Shown: positions 1-6,655 of the stretch, piece after piece | Layout: every line of letters begins with the position of its first letter | How positions within the stretch are numbered: position 1 is the first letter of the stretch | Source: Hyphomonadaceae bacterium | GTDB taxonomy: Bacteria; Pseudomonadota; Alphaproteobacteria; Caulobacterales; Hyphomonadaceae | Reading direction: 5' to 3' | Assembly (NCBI GenBank): GCA_030696545.1 | Contig: JAUYSA010000213.1 | Span: 1-14,620 of the forward strand | Length of the DNA: 14,620 nucleotides | Program-made: the position numbers and the translations under genes | Notes under the pieces: generated by a model | Told to the model about the DNA's origin: nothing | What the model saw: only the letters and a program-made list of their open reading frames with translations | Database searches by the model: none

Positions 1-515
1 ATCACCGCGCCAAGCTTCGCCATCAGCGGCGCTTTCGACATCACAGCCGAGATCACCATGATCGATATGATGACGGAATAGGCCGTGGCCGGGATGGCGA
101 GGCCCATTTCCGCCTGGCCCGGCGCGAACCAGACGCCAAGCGCGATCGTTGCCGCGATCACGGCGACGGCTAACGGCCAGCCGGATTTGTTGAGGCCTTC
201 GCGGCGGATGATGGTGATGAAGGCGGCCGAATAGAACACGTGCGCGAGCCCGAACGCTCCCATGCCGGCGACGAACAGGCCGTCGAGTTCAAGAAAGACG
301 TCGCCTGCAGCCGACAGCAACAAGCCAAGGCCAACAAGAATGGCGCGCTGGCTGAGCGCGTAGAGGCCGAGCACTACAATGCCGGAGCATTTCCACACCG
401 GACCCCAGGGCTGGTCGAGCTTCACCCATTCATTGGCGAGGTGCGATGCCGCGAGGAGGGCGCCGGCGATGAAGAGGATGTGTGTGCTGGAACGTGTGGC
501 GGCGGCGTCGGTCAT
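1..515 (-). CDS. YhhN/TMEM86-family membrane protein (lysoplasmalogenase-like), 3' end cut by window edge
   Basis: Reading the minus strand from the ATG at 515-513 gives 171 residues without a stop before the window edge, so the C-terminus is missing. An in-frame TAA four codons upstream makes this ATG the first possible start; no Shine-Dalgarno is visible. The protein is very hydrophobic with several membrane segments (about residues 12-28, 44-68, 80-101, 115-131, 141-160). The stretch around residues 66-100, LLLSAAGDVFLEL followed by GMGAFGLAHVFYSAAF, matches the YhhN family, whose aspartate after SAAG (D72 here) is conserved. Characterised members (TMEM86A/B) hydrolyse the vinyl-ether bond of lysoplasmalogen; bacterial members are mostly untested, so the substrate is inference. 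It lies downstream of the L,D-transpeptidase gene on the same strand, separated by a palindromic repeat. Confidence 0.82.
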   Translation of the reverse strand, partial: MTDAAATRSSTHILFIAGALLAASHLANEWVKLDQPWGPVWKCSGIVVLGLYALSQRAILVGLGLLLSAAGDVFLELDGLFVAGMGAFGLAHVFYSAAFITIIRREGLNKSGWPLAVAVIAATIALGVWFAPGQAEMGLAIPATAYSVIISIMVISAVMSKAPLMAKLGAV

Positions 516-578
516 GTTGGGTTGTTAGCGCTGAGCGGAGTGGCTGTCGATTTGTCGTGAGGGAAGCGGGCGGTGAAG

Positions 579-710
579 CTCTTCCCCCGCTTGCGGGGGA
601 AGTGGATCGTGGCGAAGCCACGAGACGTTGGGGGCGAGTTACCGGCGCTGCCCTTGAGGCTCGCCCCCATCCCGGCTTCGCCGTACTTCCCCCGTTTCAC
701 GGGGGAAGAG
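579..710. repeat. Intergenic palindromic repeat, 132 bp, with 11-bp perfect terminal inverted repeats
   Basis: The ends CTCTTCCCCCG (579-589) and CGGGGGAAGAG (700-710) are perfect inverted repeats. Each end is also a hairpin by itself: arms 581-590/593-602 with a TT loop, and 686-695/699-708 with a TTC loop. Inside are a 6-bp stem CGTGGC/GCCACG (608-613/617-622) and the 9-bp pair GGGGGCGAG (630-638) with CTCGCCCCC (660-668). The whole element can therefore fold as one long nested cruciform. Its layout resembles dispersed intergenic repeats of alphaproteobacterial genomes that generate false short ORFs in several frames; copy number cannot be tested here. There is no transposase. Confidence 0.75.
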
Positions 711-723
711 TTACACCAACATC

Positions 724-1236
724 TCAAACCCGAATCTCGATCGCATCGCCCGGCTTTGCGTCGGCCAGCAGCGCCAGCAGATCGGGGAGGGCGCAGGCAA
801 CGCAGCCCTCGGTGGGTGAATAGTCCTCGCGGGCGACATGGAGAAAGATGGCGCTGCCCTTGCCGGCGATGACGGGGGCGTCGTTGTAACCAAGCTCGAC
901 GATCAGGTCGTAGATGTGATCCTCGCGCCAGAGCCGCTCATGGCTGGCGGCGTATGGAAGCAGCACGGGGCGGTTGTAGAACGGGTCTCCGGGGGCGTCG
1001 CACCAGCCGGCCTCCGGGATCAGCTCAACCGCAGGCAGGCGTGTCGCGGGCGCGGCAATCCTGTCGGAGCGCCACAGCACCTGACGCATCCGCCAGACGC
1101 CGATGGGGCTGGCGCCATCGCCCTCGCGCTTGGATTCGGCGGGCGTAACGCCGCTTCTGCCCAGCGCACATCGCACCTCATGGCCCGCCCATCGGAGCTG
1201 GCCCGAGGCGTTTGCGATAAAAGCGGCGTTATCCAT
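724..1236 (-). CDS. L,D-transpeptidase (YkuD-domain) family protein
   Basis: The product has 170 residues and starts at an ATG (1236-1234). It carries the YkuD catalytic signature near its C-terminus: His133 in IFLHVARED, then Thr142-Glu-Gly-Cys145 in PTEGCV, with Cys145 as the predicted nucleophile. The SPIGVW segment at residues 43-48 corresponds to the conserved (S/T)PxGxF region of the family. Characterised YkuD enzymes form or exchange 3-3 peptidoglycan cross-links or attach proteins to peptidoglycan. I see no signal peptide or membrane segment, so either export is non-standard or the protein is one of the small signal-less YkuD variants common in alphaproteobacteria; its substrate is unknown. 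The gene diverges from cenR across 97 bp. A weak GAGG lies 11 nt before the start. Confidence 0.85.
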   Translation of the reverse strand: MDNAAFIANASGQLRWAGHEVRCALGRSGVTPAESKREGDGASPIGVWRMRQVLWRSDRIAAPATRLPAVELIPEAGWCDAPGDPFYNRPVLLPYAASHERLWREDHIYDLIVELGYNDAPVIAGKGSAIFLHVAREDYSPTEGCVACALPDLLALLADAKPGDAIEIRV

Positions 1237-1258
1237 GGGGGTGTCAGCCTCGATACGG

Positions 1259-1308
1259 CTTCCGTGCAGGCAACATACTCCCTAGACTTGCTTTGCCCCG
1301 CACGGAAG
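1259..1308. promoter_or_regulatory. Two inverted 9-bp half-sites in the divergent L,D-transpeptidase/cenR promoter region
   Basis: CTTCCGTGC (1259-1267) and GCACGGAAG (1300-1308) are exact reverse complements separated by 32 bp. Centre-to-centre spacing is 41 bp, close to four helical turns. They sit almost symmetrically, 22 bp from the L,D-transpeptidase start and 25 bp from the cenR start. This layout suits a dimeric regulator contacting two same-face half-sites around overlapping divergent promoters. No -35/-10 pair stands out, and the binding protein, if any, is unknown. A weak stem-loop in RNA is the alternative. Confidence 0.4.
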
Positions 1309-1333
1309 ATGCGCGGCCGGGAGACGCCTAGAT

Positions 1334-2020
1334 ATGACAACTGCCAAGACGATCCTGCTGGTCGATGATGACCAGGAGCTGCGAGAGGCCTTGGCCGAGC
1401 AGTTCGAGCTGCATGAGGGATTCAAGATCGTCCACGCGGGTTCCGCGGGGGAGGGGATCAAGAAGGCCGAGGAGATGCGCGCTGACCTGATCGTTCTCGA
1501 CGTCGAGCTGCCGGACATGGATGGTCGCGATGCGTGTCGCCTGATGCGCAAGCACGGCATAGCCGCGCCGATCGTGATGCTGACGGGGCAGGTGACGGAT
1601 GCCGACGCGATCCTTGGCCTCGATAGCGGCGCAAATGATTATGTGACCAAGCCTTTCAAGTTCTCGGTGCTTCTGGCTCGCGTGCGCGCGCATTTGCGGA
1701 CGTTCGAGCAAAGCGAAGACGCGATCTTCCGGCTGGGGCCTTACGAATTCCGCCCGGCGGCGAAGCTGCTGGTAGACGACAAGGACAGGAAGATCCGTCT
1801 CACCGAGAAAGAGACGAACATTCTCAAATATCTCTACCGCGCGGGCGGCAAGCCTGTTGGGCGCGAGGAGCTTTTGTCCGAAGTGTGGGGCTACAATGCC
1901 AACGTCACCACGCACACGCTCGAGACGCACATCTATCGCCTGCGCCAGAAGATCGAGCCGGATCCTGCGAATGCGCGCCTGCTGCTGACGGAAAGCGGCG
2001 GGTATCGGTTGCAGGCGTAG
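1334..2020 (+). CDS. cenR: OmpR/PhoB-family response regulator, CenR type
   Basis: The product has 228 residues: a receiver domain (about 1-120) and an OmpR-type winged-helix DNA-binding domain (about 130-227). Receiver hallmarks are complete: acidic pocket D11-D13, phospho-acceptor D56 in LIVLDVELPDMDG, T84 and K106 in YVTKPF. The C-terminal part contains RLTEKETNILKYLYRAGGK and THTLETHIYRLRQKIEPDP, which I recognise as very close to alphaproteobacterial CenR (OtpR in Brucella). In Caulobacter, CenK-CenR is an essential two-component system needed for envelope integrity. No kinase gene is next to it here, which fits the regulator often being unlinked from its kinase. A GGGAG lies about 10 nt before the ATG. 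The family is certain; orthology to CenR is from remembered sequence. Confidence 0.9.
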   Translation: MTTAKTILLVDDDQELREALAEQFELHEGFKIVHAGSAGEGIKKAEEMRADLIVLDVELPDMDGRDACRLMRKHGIAAPIVMLTGQVTDADAILGLDSGANDYVTKPFKFSVLLARVRAHLRTFEQSEDAIFRLGPYEFRPAAKLLVDDKDRKIRLTEKETNILKYLYRAGGKPVGREELLSEVWGYNANVTTHTLETHIYRLRQKIEPDPANARLLLTESGGYRLQA

Positions 2021-2040
2021 CGCCGCAGACCGCAATGCGA

Positions 2041-2058
2041 TGCCAGTTGCATCTGGCA
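2041..2058. promoter_or_regulatory. Short inverted repeat TGCCAG-N6-CTGGCA after cenR
   Basis: Perfect 6-bp arms (2041-2046 and 2053-2058) flank TTGCAT. The site is 20 bp after the cenR stop and 63 bp before the next start. No T-tract follows, so it is a poor intrinsic terminator; an operator for the downstream gene or a 3'-end hairpin is possible. Confidence 0.25.
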
Positions 2059-2121
2059 CAGACTGAGCGACACTCCTCCTCATAAAGAAGCGGAACCAAC
2101 CGCTGACAGGGAGGAGAAACG

Positions 2122-3147
2122 ATGGCGCTCAAATGGGCGGTCCTTGTCGCGACTCTTGGAGTTGCGATCGGCGCGGGACCTGCATGGTCGCAGGCTGCAC
2201 AGAAATACGAGCCGCCGCGAACGTCGGCGGGAAAGCCGGACCTGCAGGGCGTGTGGAGTTCGGCGACCGCGACCGCGATGGAGCGGCCGGCTGGCTATCC
2301 GCTGGTGATCTCGCGCGAACAGGCGGATGCGATCGAGGGCGGCACGCTGTTCAACCAGCGCATGAAGACGCAGGCCAGCTATGTCGATCCCAATGAGGGC
2401 GCGCCGGAGAAGGGCAAGCCTCTGCCGCCGGTGGGCAATTACGATGTGGCTTATACCGATCCCGGGGCGCACGTAATTTCGATCGGCGGCGAGTTGCGCT
2501 CGTCATGGGTTGTCTATCCCGAGAACGGTAAAATCCCGGCGCTGACGAAAGAGGGCAAGGCGATCCAGGATGCGTCGCCGCGTAAGATCGGATCGGGCTA
2601 CGACCATCCCGAGGAGAGGGGATTGGGTGAGCGCTGCATACTCATGTCGGGTGGGCCGCCCTTCCGCTCGGGCCTGTACAACAACAATGTGCAGATCGTG
2701 CAGACGCCCGAGCATGTGATGATGATGGTGGAGATGGTGCACGATGTGCGTATCGCGCGCTTCACGGACCAGCACCGCAGTGATGGCATCGCGCAATGGA
2801 TGGGCGATCCGATTGCGCGGTGGCATGGCGACACGCTGGTTGTCGAGACGATGAACATGCATCCCGATCAGCGCAGCGAGCGCACGGTTATGAGCGTTGC
2901 TGGCAAGATCACCGAGCGCTTCACGCGCATATCCGACCGGCAGATACTCTACCAATTCGAGATCAACGATCCGGCGACCTATACAAGCGTGTGGCGCGGC
3001 GAGACCGCACTCAACCGGCTCGATGACACCATATTCGAGTTTGCCTGCCATGAGGGCAATTACGGACTGACCAACATCCTGTCCGGCGGGCGGCAGAACG
3101 ATCTGAAAGGCGTCAGCCAGAAAGCAGGAGCGGAGCGCGAGGAGTAG
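2122..3147 (+). CDS. Secreted protein of unknown function
   Basis: The product has 341 residues. A strong GGGAGGAGA lies just upstream of the ATG, and an N-terminal Sec signal peptide (about residues 1-24, hydrophobic ALKWAVLVATLGVAIGAG, then AWSQ) predicts a periplasmic or extracellular product. The mature start carries GKPDLQGVW; later come GERCILMSGGPPF, YNNNVQIVQTPEHV, EMVHDVRIARF and GRWHGDTLVVET-like segments (here ARWHGDTLVVET). I recognise this motif set from a large family of secreted hypothetical proteins in acidobacteria, sphingomonads and related alphaproteobacteria, for which I know no proven function. The protein is rich in His, Met and charged residues, with no clear catalytic triad or metal motif. 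It follows cenR on the same strand after 101 bp but has its own ribosome site; co-regulation is not shown. Confidence 0.8.
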   Translation: MALKWAVLVATLGVAIGAGPAWSQAAQKYEPPRTSAGKPDLQGVWSSATATAMERPAGYPLVISREQADAIEGGTLFNQRMKTQASYVDPNEGAPEKGKPLPPVGNYDVAYTDPGAHVISIGGELRSSWVVYPENGKIPALTKEGKAIQDASPRKIGSGYDHPEERGLGERCILMSGGPPFRSGLYNNNVQIVQTPEHVMMMVEMVHDVRIARFTDQHRSDGIAQWMGDPIARWHGDTLVVETMNMHPDQRSERTVMSVAGKITERFTRISDRQILYQFEINDPATYTSVWRGETALNRLDDTIFEFACHEGNYGLTNILSGGRQNDLKGVSQKAGAEREE

Positions 3148-3150
3148 GGC

Positions 3151-3762
3151 CTACGCGCAGCCTTCGACGTACTGGATGCTCGGGCCGCCGGCGTGGACGG
3201 CGCCGACTTTCCCTGTCCCGTCGATCTCATAGACGACGCCGCGTGCGGCTTCGTCCTGCACGTATGGCTCGCTGCGCAGGCCGCCTTTCCACCACGTGAT
3301 GTATTCAGCGGGCTTGTCCTGGTATTTGTGCGGCGAGGCTTTCGCTTCGGCGCCATAGCCGGTTTTCACCGCGTCTGACGTATCGCCGATGCCGAAGCCC
3401 TTGTCGGTTTTCACAGTCGACAGGTCGACGAGCGAGATGCGGGACAGCTTGCCTTGCTCGATCATCACGAGAACGCCCTCAGGCGCGCGCTCTGGCCGGA
3501 ACTCTTCGCAGCTATCCGGGTCAGGGCCGCCAACCGAGTTGGGAGTCGCATCGGGGCCGAGGGCGGCTACCACTTCATCCTTCGTCATGCCGATCGTCAG
3601 CGGTCCGATGCCGTCAGCCGTGAGTACGTCGAGCGTGACCGACGGGGCGGGAGCCGGTGTTTCTGCAGCAGGCGTGGGCTCAGCCGGTGCTGGCGCTGGG
3701 GCTTCGGCGGTAGGCGAGCAAGCCGCGAAGGCGAGGGCGGCGATAAGGGCAATGCGCTTCAT
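3151..3762 (-). CDS. Putative lipoprotein with BLIP/SmpA-like repeat region
   Basis: The 203-residue product starts at ATG 3762-3760. The open frame extends far upstream, but those residues are the xth region read in another frame. The N-terminus MKRIALIAALAFAACSPT is a lipoprotein signal with the lipobox cysteine at residue 15, so I predict an outer- or inner-membrane lipoprotein. An Ala/Pro/Glu-rich linker (about 18-42) follows. The folded part begins with DGIGPLTIGMTKDEVVAALG, and a weaker echo, GFGIGDTSDAVKTGYG, occurs about 70 residues later. This GxGxxxxGMTxxEVxxALG pattern is typical of SmpA/BLIP-like modules in small lipoproteins; no activity can be assigned. It lies 86 bp downstream of xth on the same strand and could be co-transcribed. 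It converges with the secreted-protein gene, with only 3 bp between stop codons. Confidence 0.78.
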   Translation of the reverse strand: MKRIALIAALAFAACSPTAEAPAPAPAEPTPAAETPAPAPSVTLDVLTADGIGPLTIGMTKDEVVAALGPDATPNSVGGPDPDSCEEFRPERAPEGVLVMIEQGKLSRISLVDLSTVKTDKGFGIGDTSDAVKTGYGAEAKASPHKYQDKPAEYITWWKGGLRSEPYVQDEAARGVVYEIDGTGKVGAVHAGGPSIQYVEGCA

Positions 3763-3848
3763 GGTGCGGTTCCGTTGTTCCTTGATCTTGCATATAGGCG
3801 ACGCGTTCCGCCAGACGAGCAAGATTGTCGTTCCGTAAGGAGCGCGCC

Positions 3849-4664
3849 TCAGCCTGCGGCGGTGACGGACACCGTCACAGGCACATGGTCGCTGGGCTTT
3901 TCGCCGCCGCGTTCTTCCGGATGGATTCTGTAACTGCCGATATCGACCAGCGGCGTCGCGCGCTTGTCCGACCACCAGTGATCGAGGCGGCGGCCGCGAT
4001 TGGAGAGCCGCCAGTCTGCGGCGCGGTAGCTCCACCAGGTGTAGAGCTTCTCGTTGGCCGGGTGCTTGGCGCGGGCGATGTCGGTCAGCTTGCCGTCGGC
4101 GAGCACGCGCTTGAGGCCATCGGTTTCGGCCGGCGTATGGCTCACCACATTCAGCAGCTGGCGGTGCGACCACACATCGTTCTCTTCAGGCGCGATGTTG
4201 ATGTCGCCTGCGACCAGCAGGGGAAGGGCAGAGCGCCTGGCGGCGCGAGCGGCGTAGAAGTCATGCATCCGCTCGACGAAATCGAGTTTGTGGGCGAATT
4301 TCTCGTTCAGCGTGGGATCGGGGATATCCGCGCCCGCCGGTACGTAGAGGTTCTGAACCTCGAAGCCCGCGATCTCGGCCGAAGCGCAGCGCGCATGGCC
4401 ATGACGGCAGAGGCCCGGCGTTTCCAGCGGCTTGAGGGGCAGCTTCGACACGATGGCGACGCCATGCATGCCCTTCTGGCCCGAGAGATGGATATGCTTG
4501 TAGCCAGCCGCTTCAAACGCCTTCCTCGGGAACTGGTCATCGAGGCATTTGATCTCCTGCAGGCACAGGACTTCCGGCTTCTCCCGCTTGAGGAATGCGA
4601 TGACGCGGTCGATGCGGAGACGAACCGAATTGATGTTCCAGGTCGCCAGTGAAAGGCGGTTCAT
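3849..4664 (-). CDS. xth: Exodeoxyribonuclease III (AP endonuclease)
   Basis: With the start at ATG 4664 the product has 271 residues, matching the roughly 270 of E. coli XthA. It belongs to the endonuclease/exonuclease/phosphatase fold and cleaves abasic sites and removes 3' blocking groups in base-excision repair. All family motifs are visible: N10 in ATWNINSVR, metal-binding E37 in LCLQEIK, Y107 in QNLYVPA, D154 and N156 in GDINIAP, D229 in RRLDHWW, and the catalytic pair D259-H260 in KPSDHVPV. An in-frame ATG 16 codons upstream (4712) has a GAGGGG about 11 nt before it and cannot be excluded, but those residues look unstructured and lie outside the family domain. lolA lies upstream on the same strand, 352 bp away. 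Confidence 0.93.
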   Translation of the reverse strand: MNRLSLATWNINSVRLRIDRVIAFLKREKPEVLCLQEIKCLDDQFPRKAFEAAGYKHIHLSGQKGMHGVAIVSKLPLKPLETPGLCRHGHARCASAEIAGFEVQNLYVPAGADIPDPTLNEKFAHKLDFVERMHDFYAARAARRSALPLLVAGDINIAPEENDVWSHRQLLNVVSHTPAETDGLKRVLADGKLTDIARAKHPANEKLYTWWSYRAADWRLSNRGRRLDHWWSDKRATPLVDIGSYRIHPEERGGEKPSDHVPVTVSVTAAG

Positions 4665-5016
4665 GTCGTAGGGGAGGCCGTTGGTTTGGGGGCTGCGGGC
4701 AATCCTGACCATCGGGTGCGCCGCCCCTCAAATCAAGAAAAAGCGCCTGTCGAGGATGGGTTTTTCGGCCGCGGTGCTTTGATCACATCAAACGCGCCCG
4801 GCCGCGGGGACAGCCAGGCGCGCTTTGCGCCCCGGGGGCGCGATGGGGCCGGGGGATAGCTCCGGCTTTTCGAAATCCGCTGCAAGCGCCCGCGGGGGGA
4901 AGCTGGCGCGAGCGGCTTCGATCCACGTGGCAATTTAGCCACGAAGAGTCAGATTTGTCATCTGAAACATGGTTAAAATTTGCGTGTGGTGACGACGCTA
5001 CGTTGCGAGTGCCGCG
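4665..5016. other. 352-bp non-coding stretch between lolA and xth with several hairpins
   Basis: I see no convincing gene. A GTG-started 69-codon minus frame (4733-4942) is Arg/Pro-rich and lacks a ribosome site. Structures present: the palindrome TTTGATCACATCAAA (4778-4792), which falls between two copies of CGGCCGCGG (4766-4774, 4799-4807); GCGCCC-CGG-GGGCGC (4827-4841); CGTGGC-AATTTA-GCCACG (4926-4943); and TCAGAT-TTGTC-ATCTGA (4949-4965). The last two lie just downstream of lolA on the minus strand and may mark its 3' end, although no T-tract follows. A GAGTC site (GANTC, the CcrM methylation motif in relatives) is at 4946-4950. Confidence 0.5.
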
Positions 5017-5796
5017 TTACCGGCGCTCGTCGTTGACGTCATTGGGGTCCTTAACCACGAACAGCGACGGCTTGAGCGAGACGTTCTTTTTCATGTCCGC
5101 CAGCTGGACGCGTGTTTCCGCGCCCGTGCCGTCGATCTGGCGCCAGCCGAGAAGCTCGAAGTCAGTCGCGCGGAATTGCAGGATCATCTTGCCTTCCGCT
5201 TCGCCCGTCTTGTCCATCAGGGTGACGAAGTGCGAGCCGTTCGACGTGGAGACGTCGGTGACGCTGCCGTCTTTCTTCAGGTCGATGTTCGAGCGCAGGA
5301 AGAGGTGCAGCGGCGTGGAGGCCAGGGGGATCGCGTCATACGCTTTGCGCTTGGGCTCCTCGATCGACACCGTTGCGCCGTCCGAGACAATGAAAATGGG
5401 CTCTGGCGAGGTGTATTCGAAACGAACCTTGCCGGGACGGTTGATGTAGAACGCGCCTGACGAAGGCGATCCGGCGGGGTCGACCTGCGTGAAGCGGCCC
5501 TGAACGGTTTTCGTGTCGGTCATGGCCTTGGCGACGCGGTCGATGATGGCGTTGCGGTCCATCGCGACCGAGCCCTGGATCTTGATGAGCTCAGCCTCGC
5601 CCGGGCGGGCGACGGCGGGGGCCGGCTTGATCGCGGGCTTGGCCGCAGGCGGCGCGAATTTCACCTCGACTGGCTTTGCAGCCGGCGCAGTTGCGACAGG
5701 CAGGGCGACAGGCTCCGGGGCCAATGTCACAGGGGCGGCCAGCGCCTGCGGGCTGACGGAAAGGGCGAGGGGCAAGAGTGCTGACAGGATGCTCAT
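5017..5796 (-). CDS. lolA: Outer-membrane lipoprotein carrier protein LolA
   Basis: LolA is the periplasmic chaperone that takes lipoproteins from the LolCDE transporter to the outer membrane. The start at 5796 gives 259 residues and is supported by GAGG 9 nt upstream and a standard Sec signal (MSILSALLPLALSVSPQALA, cleavage after residue 20). In-frame ATGs at 5871 and 5865 also exist, the first with AGGA at good spacing; they would add a 23-25-residue N-region. After the signal comes an unusual Ala/Pro/Lys-rich linker (about 21-66), then the LolA domain (about 80-255) with VQGRFTQVD, GAFYINRPGKVRFEY, FIVSDGATVSI and LGWRQIDGTG. E. coli LolA is about 180 residues when mature, so the linker explains the extra length. 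The gene is divergent from the yjbR-like gene across 124 bp. Confidence 0.9.
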   Translation of the reverse strand: MSILSALLPLALSVSPQALAAPVTLAPEPVALPVATAPAAKPVEVKFAPPAAKPAIKPAPAVARPGEAELIKIQGSVAMDRNAIIDRVAKAMTDTKTVQGRFTQVDPAGSPSSGAFYINRPGKVRFEYTSPEPIFIVSDGATVSIEEPKRKAYDAIPLASTPLHLFLRSNIDLKKDGSVTDVSTSNGSHFVTLMDKTGEAEGKMILQFRATDFELLGWRQIDGTGAETRVQLADMKKNVSLKPSLFVVKDPNDVNDERR

Positions 5797-5920
5797 GACG
5801 GTGAACCTCGTCCTCAGGCCCGGCGAAAACAAGTCGCCGCCAAGGTTTTTTTGCCCTGTTTTCATGAACATCGGTTCAGTCCTAATGCTGTTTGATACGG
5901 TCATGGGGGAAGCTAACGCG

Positions 5921-6328
5921 ATGGGGCCGAAACAGTTTCACGACCTGGTCATGTCGTTTCCGGAGACGGAAGCCGGCACGTCTTATGGCCATCCGTCCTA
6001 CAAATCGTTCGGGAAATTCCTGACCCGTCTGCGTACGGAGGATGACAGCGTCGTGCTGGGCTGCGTGCCGCTGGACGAACGCGAGATGCTTTGCGAGGCG
6101 GACCCGGAGACGTTCCACGTCACGGATCATTACCGGAACTACCCGTATGTGCTGGCGCGGCTGAAGCGGCTCGATGCGAAAACGCTGAGCGGCTATCTGA
6201 CAAGACAGTGGCGCCATAATGCGCCCAAGAAATGGCTGAAGGCTTGGGAAGAGGGGGCGCCGCTTCCGCCTGTCGCCGCGAAAGCGCCCAAGCCGAAACG
6301 CACAACCGGGTCGAGGAAACCGAGATGA
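5921..6328 (+). CDS. MmcQ/YjbR-family protein
   Basis: The 135-residue product begins at ATG 5921, chosen because GGGGGAAG (5904-5911) is well placed before it; an ATG at 5903 lies upstream of this site. The segment MSFPETEAGTSYGHPSYKSFGKFLTRL, then DPETFHVTDHYRNYPYVLARL and the closing APKKWLKAW, fit the MmcQ/YjbR (DUF419) fold. Members are small, resemble the double-wing DNA-binding fold and have no firmly established function. A Lys/Pro/Arg-rich tail (about 112-135) follows the domain and could bind nucleic acid; that is inference. Its stop codon overlaps the next start by 4 nt (ATGA), indicating translational coupling. Confidence 0.82.
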   Translation: MGPKQFHDLVMSFPETEAGTSYGHPSYKSFGKFLTRLRTEDDSVVLGCVPLDEREMLCEADPETFHVTDHYRNYPYVLARLKRLDAKTLSGYLTRQWRHNAPKKWLKAWEEGAPLPPVAAKAPKPKRTTGSRKPR

Positions 6329-6618
6329 GAATGTTGCTGATATTGCTGCTTGCTGGCGCGCTTGCGCTGGGCGGCTTCCTGACGCGGCCGAGCGAGGAAG
6401 CGCAGAAGAACAATGCGGATGCGGAGTTCGCCAAGGCGAGCGGCGGCGACGGTATCGGCGCGCTGATCGACACTGTGGTGGGCGGCATCACGCGCGAAGC
6501 CAAGTTCGAGGACATGCTAGTCGCCACGAAATACACCGTGACCTCGGGCGGCTCGACCGTGCTGGAATGCCTTGGCGCGTACGCGCAATTCTTCTGCTCG
6601 AAGCCGGAGGCGAAATAG
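6325..6618 (+). CDS. Small membrane-anchored protein, tandem paralog 1
   Basis: The 97-residue product starts at ATG 6325, which overlaps the upstream stop as ATGA; GAGGAAA lies 6 nt before it. An N-terminal hydrophobic segment (residues 2-19) is either an uncleaved anchor or a signal peptide. The remaining part is predicted periplasmic and ends in FEDMLVATKYTVTSGG followed by VLECLGAYAQFFC. Two cysteines, C82 and C91, are spaced C-X8-C and could form a disulfide. The next gene encodes a clear paralog with the same ending. I do not recognise a named family with confidence; the layout faintly recalls small secreted DUF4359-like proteins. A gain-or-loss pair made by tandem duplication is the simplest origin. 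Confidence 0.72.
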   Translation: MRMLLILLLAGALALGGFLTRPSEEAQKNNADAEFAKASGGDGIGALIDTVVGGITREAKFEDMLVATKYTVTSGGSTVLECLGAYAQFFCSKPEAK

Positions 6619-6655
6619 CGCATAACAAGGCGGGTCGGGGCGCACGGAGAAACCC

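Noticed and set aside
573..872. Short plus-strand frames over the repeat at 579-710
   Set aside because: They translate the palindromic repeat (for example the FPRLRGKW type sequence) and then run antisense to the L,D-transpeptidase gene; such products are known artefacts of dispersed repeats.
1328..2083. A 251-codon minus-strand open frame antisense to cenR
   Set aside because: It mirrors a well-identified response regulator and has Arg/Gln/Ala-biased composition.
3825..4652. A 275-codon plus-strand open frame antisense to xth
   Set aside because: xth has every catalytic motif on the other strand; this frame has none.
4733..4942. A 69-codon minus-strand frame between lolA and xth
   Set aside because: GTG start without Shine-Dalgarno, Pro/Arg/Ser-rich, and it spans several hairpins.
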